A program made the position numbers and the translations under genes. This document shows positions 59,515 to 64,000 of a stretch of 64,000 nt of DNA, one piece after another. The notes beneath the pieces are model-generated. The model was not told where the DNA came from, did not search any database, and worked only from the letters and a program-made list of their open reading frames with translations. Numbering within the stretch: the first letter of the stretch is position 1; every line of letters starts with the position of its first letter. Origin of the DNA: Caballeronia sp. dw_276 (GTDB taxonomy: Bacteria; Pseudomonadota; Gammaproteobacteria; Burkholderiales; Burkholderiaceae). The DNA is taken from contig NZ_JAAVUV010000006.1 in assembly GCF_018449635.1 (NCBI RefSeq), positions 310,001 through 374,000 on the forward strand, in the 5' to 3' direction.

Positions 59515-60248
59515 AAACCGCGCTCGAACTCAGGCAGATCACCAAGCGCTTTGGAAATACGGACATATTGCGAGGCATCGACCTCGACATTCGCAAAGGC
59601 GAGCGTCATGCGTTGATCGGTCCGAACGGCGCAGGGAAATCGACGTTGTTCGATCTCATCGCGGGACGTACGTTGCCGTCGAGCGGCCAGGTCATATTGG
59701 ACGGCGTGAACGTTACGGGATTGCCGGCTCATCGGCTTGGACGTATGGGACTCGCGCGCAGTTTCCAGACATCACGCGTATTCGACGGCCTGAGCGTGTG
59801 GGACAACGTTCAGTGTGCGGTGCTCGGTGCCCAGGCGTCGTGGTTGGCCAGATGGTTCGGGACAAGCGGGATCGATCAAGAAACTCGGCGTGTTGTCGAT
59901 GCGATCGGATTGTTGAAGCGCCGCGACCAACCGGCATCGGGTCTCAGTTATGCAGAGTTGCGCGCGCTGGACCTTGGCCTTGCACTTGCGTCGGGCGCGT
60001 CGACATTGTTACTCGATGAACCCACCGCCGGCATGAACCGCTCGGAAGCGGCGCGCGCGCTTGCGCTGATACGCGAGACCACGCAAGGCAAAACCTTGCT
60101 GATAGTCGAGCACGACATGGAAGCCGTTTTCGCGCTCGCCGACAGAATTTCGGTGCTCGTTCAAGGCCTCGTAATTGCAACAGGAACGCCGGATGAAATC
60201 GCCGCCGACAATGACGTTCGCACGGCCTATCTCGGTGACGCATCATGA
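59511..60248 (+). CDS. livG: LivG-type ABC ATPase with degenerate signature
   Basis: The 245-residue ATPase has an intact Walker A GPNGAGKS (37-44), Walker B LLLDE (166-170), Q-loop RSFQ and switch His in VEHDM. Its ABC signature is degenerate: LSYAEL (145-150) stands where LSYGxQ is usual, so a Gly and a Gln are lost. That signature completes the ATP site whose Walker A comes from LivF. The ATG at 59511 follows CGGAG by eight bases and overlaps the livM stop. Confidence 0.88.
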   Translation: MKTALELRQITKRFGNTDILRGIDLDIRKGERHALIGPNGAGKSTLFDLIAGRTLPSSGQVILDGVNVTGLPAHRLGRMGLARSFQTSRVFDGLSVWDNVQCAVLGAQASWLARWFGTSGIDQETRRVVDAIGLLKRRDQPASGLSYAELRALDLGLALASGASTLLLDEPTAGMNRSEAARALALIRETTQGKTLLIVEHDMEAVFALADRISVLVQGLVIATGTPDEIAADNDVRTAYLGDAS

Positions 60249-60949
60249 CGGTACTGCTTGAAGTCGAAAATCTGAACGCATGGTACGGCGCAAGTCAGGT
60301 GCTGCGTGGTTTGAGTATGAGCATCAACGAAGGGGAGGTCGTCGTGCTTGCCGGACGCAACGGATCGGGGCGCTCGACGCTCGCAAAAGCGCTGCTGGGA
60401 CTCGTGCGGGCAGAAGGCGTGGCGCAATTTCGCGGCTTGTCGATCATTGGAGAACGACCTTATGTCATTGCGCGGATGGGACTCGGTTACGTGCCCGAAC
60501 AACGCGACGTGTTCCCCACACTAAGCGTTCGCGAGAACTTGCTGCTTGGCATGAAGCGCGGCGGTTCACGTTTCAGCATCGCCGATGCGGAAGAACTTTT
60601 CCCGGTCCTGCAGGAGCGCAAGGCGGTCAAAGCGGGTTTGCTATCGGGCGGCGAACAGCAGATGCTCGCGCTCGCGCGTACCTTGATGGGCGACCCGTCG
60701 TTCGTGATCGTCGATGAACCCACGGAAGGGCTCGCGCCGCAAATCGTGACGCAGGTTGCCGCGTGTCTCAAGAGCCTGCAAGCGCGAGGCGTGGCAATCC
60801 TGTTGATCGAGCAACGCATGACGATCGCGCGTGAACTTGCGACGCGCATTGCGGTAATGGGGCACGGCGCGATTGTGTTCGATGACACCCCCGATGCGCT
60901 CGCCGCCAACGAGCGCATCACGCGCGAATGGCTATCCGTCGGCAGTTGA
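60245..60949 (+). CDS. livF: LivF-type ABC ATPase with Arg in place of Walker A Lys
   Basis: The 234-residue ATPase overlaps livG by four bases. Its Walker A reads GRNGSGRS (37-44): residue 43, normally Lys, is Arg (codon CGC). The signature LSGGE (133-137), Walker B with Asp157 and Glu158, and the EQR switch region are normal for LivF. I recall similar GRNGxGRST loops in other Burkholderia LivF proteins, so this may be a subfamily trait rather than damage. The gene ends four bases before the convergent iolB. Confidence 0.88.
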   Translation: MTVLLEVENLNAWYGASQVLRGLSMSINEGEVVVLAGRNGSGRSTLAKALLGLVRAEGVAQFRGLSIIGERPYVIARMGLGYVPEQRDVFPTLSVRENLLLGMKRGGSRFSIADAEELFPVLQERKAVKAGLLSGGEQQMLALARTLMGDPSFVIVDEPTEGLAPQIVTQVAACLKSLQARGVAILLIEQRMTIARELATRIAVMGHGAIVFDDTPDALAANERITREWLSVGS

Positions 60950-60953
60950 AGAG

Positions 60954-61763
60954 TCAAGAAGCCTTGCTATCCCGCTCCACGATCCACTCGTGCTTGGGAT
61001 CGTTCTTGAAGTGCCACGTGCGTTTGTCGCCGGCCATCACGTTGAGATAGTAGTTGTCGTAACCATACGGCACCACGACCGGATGATAACCGCGCGGCAC
61101 CATGACCACGTCATGATCTTCTACGGCCATGGTTTCATCGATATCACGTTCGTCGGTATAGACGCGCTGGAACGCAAAACCTTGCGGCGGGTTCAGCCGA
61201 TGGTAATAAGTCTCTTCAAGCGAACTCTCCACCGGCACGTTGTCCTTGTCGTGCTTGTGCGGAGGATAGCTCGATGCATGTCCGCCCGGCGTCTTCACTT
61301 CGACGACAAGCAGGCCTTCGGCGTCTTCGGTTTGCGGAAGAATATCGCATACGTATCGCGTATTTGCGCCTTTGCCGCGGGTCGAACGTTTCATTTGCGA
61401 TGGCTCGATGAGACGCGGCGGATACCTGCCCGTAGCGGGCGCACTCGCAACACCGATCTCTGCATCCCGGTCCGCGCGCACGGTCGCGGCCATCTTCGGT
61501 GGCAGATAAACGGCGTAGGGCGCGGTGTCTTCGAACACGCTGTCACGCGAACCGAGTTTCTCCCACTTTTGATCGCCGGCTTCAATGCTCACTGTCCCCG
61601 ACAATACAACGATACACACCTCGCGTTTCGCCTCATGCACATGCACGATATCGCCGGTTTCGAGCCGATAAGCCGCAAATCCCACGTGCTTCCACAACGC
61701 GGTTTCCGGCGTGACGCGCGCGATGGTCTGACCTTCGCGCGATGCCTTGACGAGCAGGCTCAT
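60954..61763 (-). CDS. iolB: 5-deoxy-glucuronate isomerase
   Basis: IolB isomerises 5-deoxy-D-glucuronate to 2-deoxy-5-keto-gluconate in myo-inositol breakdown. The 269-residue protein is a two-domain cupin. The C-terminal cupin carries the metal site around SSYPPHKHDKDN with EETYYH following (about residues 165-190), and the family's RGYHPVVVPYGYDNYYLN segment is present. The ATG at 61763 overlaps the iolE stop by four bases, so the two are coupled. The order iolD-iolE-iolB is read leftward. Confidence 0.95.
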   Translation of the reverse strand: MSLLVKASREGQTIARVTPETALWKHVGFAAYRLETGDIVHVHEAKREVCIVVLSGTVSIEAGDQKWEKLGSRDSVFEDTAPYAVYLPPKMAATVRADRDAEIGVASAPATGRYPPRLIEPSQMKRSTRGKGANTRYVCDILPQTEDAEGLLVVEVKTPGGHASSYPPHKHDKDNVPVESSLEETYYHRLNPPQGFAFQRVYTDERDIDETMAVEDHDVVMVPRGYHPVVVPYGYDNYYLNVMAGDKRTWHFKNDPKHEWIVERDSKAS

Positions 61764-62665
61764 GCTGCCTCCTGAAGTGATTGATCAACGAGCGCGCGCA
61801 GCGTCTTGTAGCCTTTCTCGGCGTACGCGTAACTCGTTGCGATAACGGGGTCCTGTTCAGCCTCGACCACGAGCCAGCCGCTGTAGCCGTGCCGTTTCAA
61901 GCGCGCAATGATCGATGGAAAATCGACTGCGCCATCACCTGGAACTGTGAACGCGCCGTTGATGACCGAGTCGAGAAAACTCCAGTTGCGGTTGCGCGCA
62001 AGCTTGACGATGTCCGGCCGAACGTCCTTGCAATGGACGTGGCATACGCGTCCGATGTGTTTATCGAGTACGACGAGCGGGTCGCCGCCGGCGAACGTAA
62101 TGTGCCCTGCATCGAAGAGCAGGCCGACCGAATCGTTGGTCAGGCTCATCAGCTTGTCCACGTCCGCAGGCGTCTCCACGTACGCGCCCATATGATGGTG
62201 ATACGCGACGCGAACCCCTTTGGATAAGGTGTATTCAGCAAATGTGTTCAGGCGTTTTGCGTATTCGGTCCAGCGGTCTTCCGAGAAAAAACGCGGACGT
62301 TGATAGAGCGGTCGCGGCGAGCCTTGAATTGAATCCGCGACTTCGCCGTAGACCATTACCGTGGCTCCGTTCTTCGCGAGCAGTTCGAGATGCGGGCCCA
62401 CGGCAGCTATCTCGTCCTCCGCACTACGCTCGGCGAGTCGGCCGGAATACCAGCCGGAGACCAACGCCAGATCGTAGTCACCCAGCAGTTTTTTCAACGC
62501 GTCCGGTTCGCGCGGAAACTTGTTGCCGAGTTCGAAGCCATCGTAGCCGATCTTCTTCCCTTCGGTGAGCGCAACGCTCAACGGCGTCTCGCCGCCGAGC
62601 GAGGGAAGGTCGTCGTTCATCCATGAAAGCGGATTGATGCCGATTCGTACATCGAACGTGCTCAT
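61760..62665 (-). CDS. iolE: Myo-inosose-2 dehydratase
   Basis: IolE dehydrates 2-keto-myo-inositol to the trihydroxycyclohexane-dione that IolD hydrolyses. The 301-residue protein is a xylose-isomerase-like TIM barrel: GINPLSWMNDDLP at the N terminus, YDGFELGNKFP, YHHHMGAYVETPADVDKLM, LLFDAGHITFAGG, and HCKDVRP and VVEAEQDP with metal ligands. It starts three bases after the iolD stop and overlaps iolB, so all three genes form one operon. Confidence 0.95.
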   Translation of the reverse strand: MSTFDVRIGINPLSWMNDDLPSLGGETPLSVALTEGKKIGYDGFELGNKFPREPDALKKLLGDYDLALVSGWYSGRLAERSAEDEIAAVGPHLELLAKNGATVMVYGEVADSIQGSPRPLYQRPRFFSEDRWTEYAKRLNTFAEYTLSKGVRVAYHHHMGAYVETPADVDKLMSLTNDSVGLLFDAGHITFAGGDPLVVLDKHIGRVCHVHCKDVRPDIVKLARNRNWSFLDSVINGAFTVPGDGAVDFPSIIARLKRHGYSGWLVVEAEQDPVIATSYAYAEKGYKTLRALVDQSLQEAA

Positions 62666-62668
62666 CTG

Positions 62669-64000
62669 TTATTCCTTCGTGCGCTTCGAGCGCGCAGTGA
62701 GTCTTTTCTCATAGTCAGCGCGCGCCGCGCGCACCGTTTCACGCGATGACACTTCAGGCACGGCGACTTCCCACCACCAGCCGCCTTCTTCCGTGGGACG
62801 CGCGGGGTCGGTATCGATGCTGACAAGATACGATTTCGTCGATGCCCGCGCGCGTTGCATCGCGCCTTCGAGTTCATCGATATTCGCAACATGTTCCGCC
62901 GTCGCGCCGAGCGAGCGCGCGTGCATTGCGAAGTCGATGGCGGGCGCCCCATCGGGTCCCTGGCGGCTATCGGCCAGCAGGTTGTTGAACGGTGCGCCAC
63001 CGCATGCTTGCTGCAATCGGTTGATGCAACCATAGCCGCGGTTATCGAGCAGCACGACGATGATTTTCGCGCCAAGCATCACGGACGTGGCGAGTTCGCT
63101 GTTCATCATCAGATAGCTGCCGTCGCCTACGATCACGATCACTTCACGCTCCGGCCGCGCGAGCTTCGCGCCCAGTGCGCCAGCTACCTCGTAACCCATG
63201 CACGAGTAACCATACTCGACGTGATACCCGCCTGGTGTGCTCGTGCGCCAGAGCTTTTGCAGATCGGCCGGCAAGGTTCCGGCTGCGCAAACCACAATGT
63301 CGTTCGAGGTCGATTGTTCGCTGGAACGCTGCACGGCGCCGATAACATCAGCTTCACGCGGCAAGCTGTTGTCCCGCTGCGGCGCGTTGGTCACGTGGTC
63401 GACAGTCGAACGCCACCTGTCTGCAAGCTCGTTCGCGCGTACAGTCCAGGGCGGTGACGCACGCCAGTCGCCGAGCGCTGCGCTCAACGCCTCAAGTGCG
63501 AGCCGTGCATCGGCTTCTACCGCCAGGGCGCCTTGTTTCAAGGCATCGAACGCGTTTGCATTGATGCCGACAAGCTGCGCCCACGCGAACAACGTGTTCG
63601 ATCCCGTCGTGAAATCCTGCAGCCGCGTGCCCACCGCGAGCACACAATCGGCATCGTGTGCCAACGTATTCGCGGCTTCCGAACCAGTCACACCGATACC
63701 CCCAAGATTCAGCGGATGATTCCATTCGAGTGCGCCTTTTCCCGCCTGCGTTTCCGCGACGGGAATGCCATGACGTTCCGAGAAGGAGCGCAATGCTTCG
63801 GTTGCCAAACCATAAAGCACACCGCCGCCCGATACGAGCAATGGCTTTTTAGCCGCGCGCAATGCGTTGGCGGCGCGCGTGATGTCATCGGCTGCGGGCG
63901 AGGGTGCGTGGAACGAAACCACGCGCGGTTCGAAGAACGATTCGGGATAGTCGTACGCCATTGCCTGCACGTCTTGCGGCAACGCGAGCGTGACGGGACC
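62669..64000 (-). CDS. iolD: THcHDO hydrolase (IolD), 5' end beyond the window
   Basis: IolD is a thiamine-diphosphate enzyme that opens the ring of 3D-trihydroxycyclohexane-1,2-dione. About 443 C-terminal residues are present; the frame is open to the window edge (TLALPQDVQAMAYDYPESFF), so the N-terminal catalytic Glu domain is missing only because of the cut. The central nucleotide-fold domain and the C-terminal ThDP site GDGSYLMMNSELAT with GAKIIVVLLDNRGYG are visible. iolE begins three bases after its stop. Confidence 0.94.
   Translation of the reverse strand, partial: GPVTLALPQDVQAMAYDYPESFFEPRVVSFHAPSPAADDITRAANALRAAKKPLLVSGGGVLYGLATEALRSFSERHGIPVAETQAGKGALEWNHPLNLGGIGVTGSEAANTLAHDADCVLAVGTRLQDFTTGSNTLFAWAQLVGINANAFDALKQGALAVEADARLALEALSAALGDWRASPPWTVRANELADRWRSTVDHVTNAPQRDNSLPREADVIGAVQRSSEQSTSNDIVVCAAGTLPADLQKLWRTSTPGGYHVEYGYSCMGYEVAGALGAKLARPEREVIVIVGDGSYLMMNSELATSVMLGAKIIVVLLDNRGYGCINRLQQACGGAPFNNLLADSRQGPDGAPAIDFAMHARSLGATAEHVANIDELEGAMQRARASTKSYLVSIDTDPARPTEEGGWWWEVAVPEVSSRETVRAARADYEKRLTARSKRTKE

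Overview
The window looks like a piece of the main chromosome of a betaproteobacterium in the Burkholderiaceae, most likely Burkholderia, Paraburkholderia or Caballeronia. The evidence is high GC content, frequent GTG and TTG starts, and gene orders familiar from that group: rlmE-ftsH-folP-glmM followed by pstSCAB-phoU-phoB-phoR-ppk-ppx, and an MltD/GloB/methyltransferase/RnhA/DnaQ block. Protein identities come from reading motifs and from family knowledge; no database search was run.

Layout. 1-306: the right edge of what looks like a mobile element, with a perfect LexA-type SOS box, a 52-base 3' fragment of tRNA-Cys and the old tRNA terminator. 365-4034: ElaA-type acetyltransferase, Sco copper protein, trehalose genes otsB-otsA. 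4032-9516: ABC exporter, a 965-base non-coding stretch, a GT4 glycosyltransferase and two membrane proteins. 9605-14508: tRNA-Val, dnaQ, rnhA, a methyltransferase, gloB and mltD. 14561-21750: an MFS transporter, carA, carB, greA and a DUF4149 protein. 21823-27923: yhbY, rlmE, ftsH, folP, glmM. 28059-39799: a phosphate block (pstSCAB, phoU, phoB, phoR, ppk, ppx and an OlsB-like N-acyltransferase). Three PhoB-box arrays can be read here, in front of pstS, ppk and the acyltransferase. 39853-50423: sixA, tRNA-Pro, a lipoprotein, zur, an NlpD-like factor, an aldose epimerase, a 48-residue small protein, uppP, tRNA-Arg, Nudix, a periplasmic binding protein, glnS and a glycine-zipper lipoprotein. 50424-50989: hairpin-rich non-coding DNA. 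50990-57405: alaS, a second glycine-zipper protein, threonine aldolase, Nudix, iron alcohol dehydrogenase, thioesterase. 57417-60949: a livHMGF-type importer without its binding protein. 60954-64000: iolB, iolE and a partial iolD for myo-inositol breakdown.

How the genes work together. The central block forms a phosphate circuit. PstSCAB imports phosphate, PhoU and PhoR sense and signal, PhoB acts on Pho boxes, Ppk and Ppx make and break polyphosphate, and the OlsB-like enzyme would replace phospholipid with phosphorus-free ornithine lipid. Most of the remainder is housekeeping: carbamoyl phosphate, folate, UDP-GlcNAc, tRNA charging, DNA proofreading and envelope upkeep.

Most interesting points. 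(1) LivF has Arg in place of the Walker A Lys, and LivG has a degenerate ABC signature; both defects fall in the same composite ATP site of the importer. (2) Two Pho boxes beyond pstS tie polyphosphate and probable ornithine-lipid synthesis to PhoB, and one of them fixes the acyltransferase start codon. (3) The left edge is a tRNA-Cys integration scar. (4) A 48-residue membrane miniprotein lies at 44311-44457. I saw no CRISPR array, complete prophage, secretion system or clearly new multi-gene defence system.
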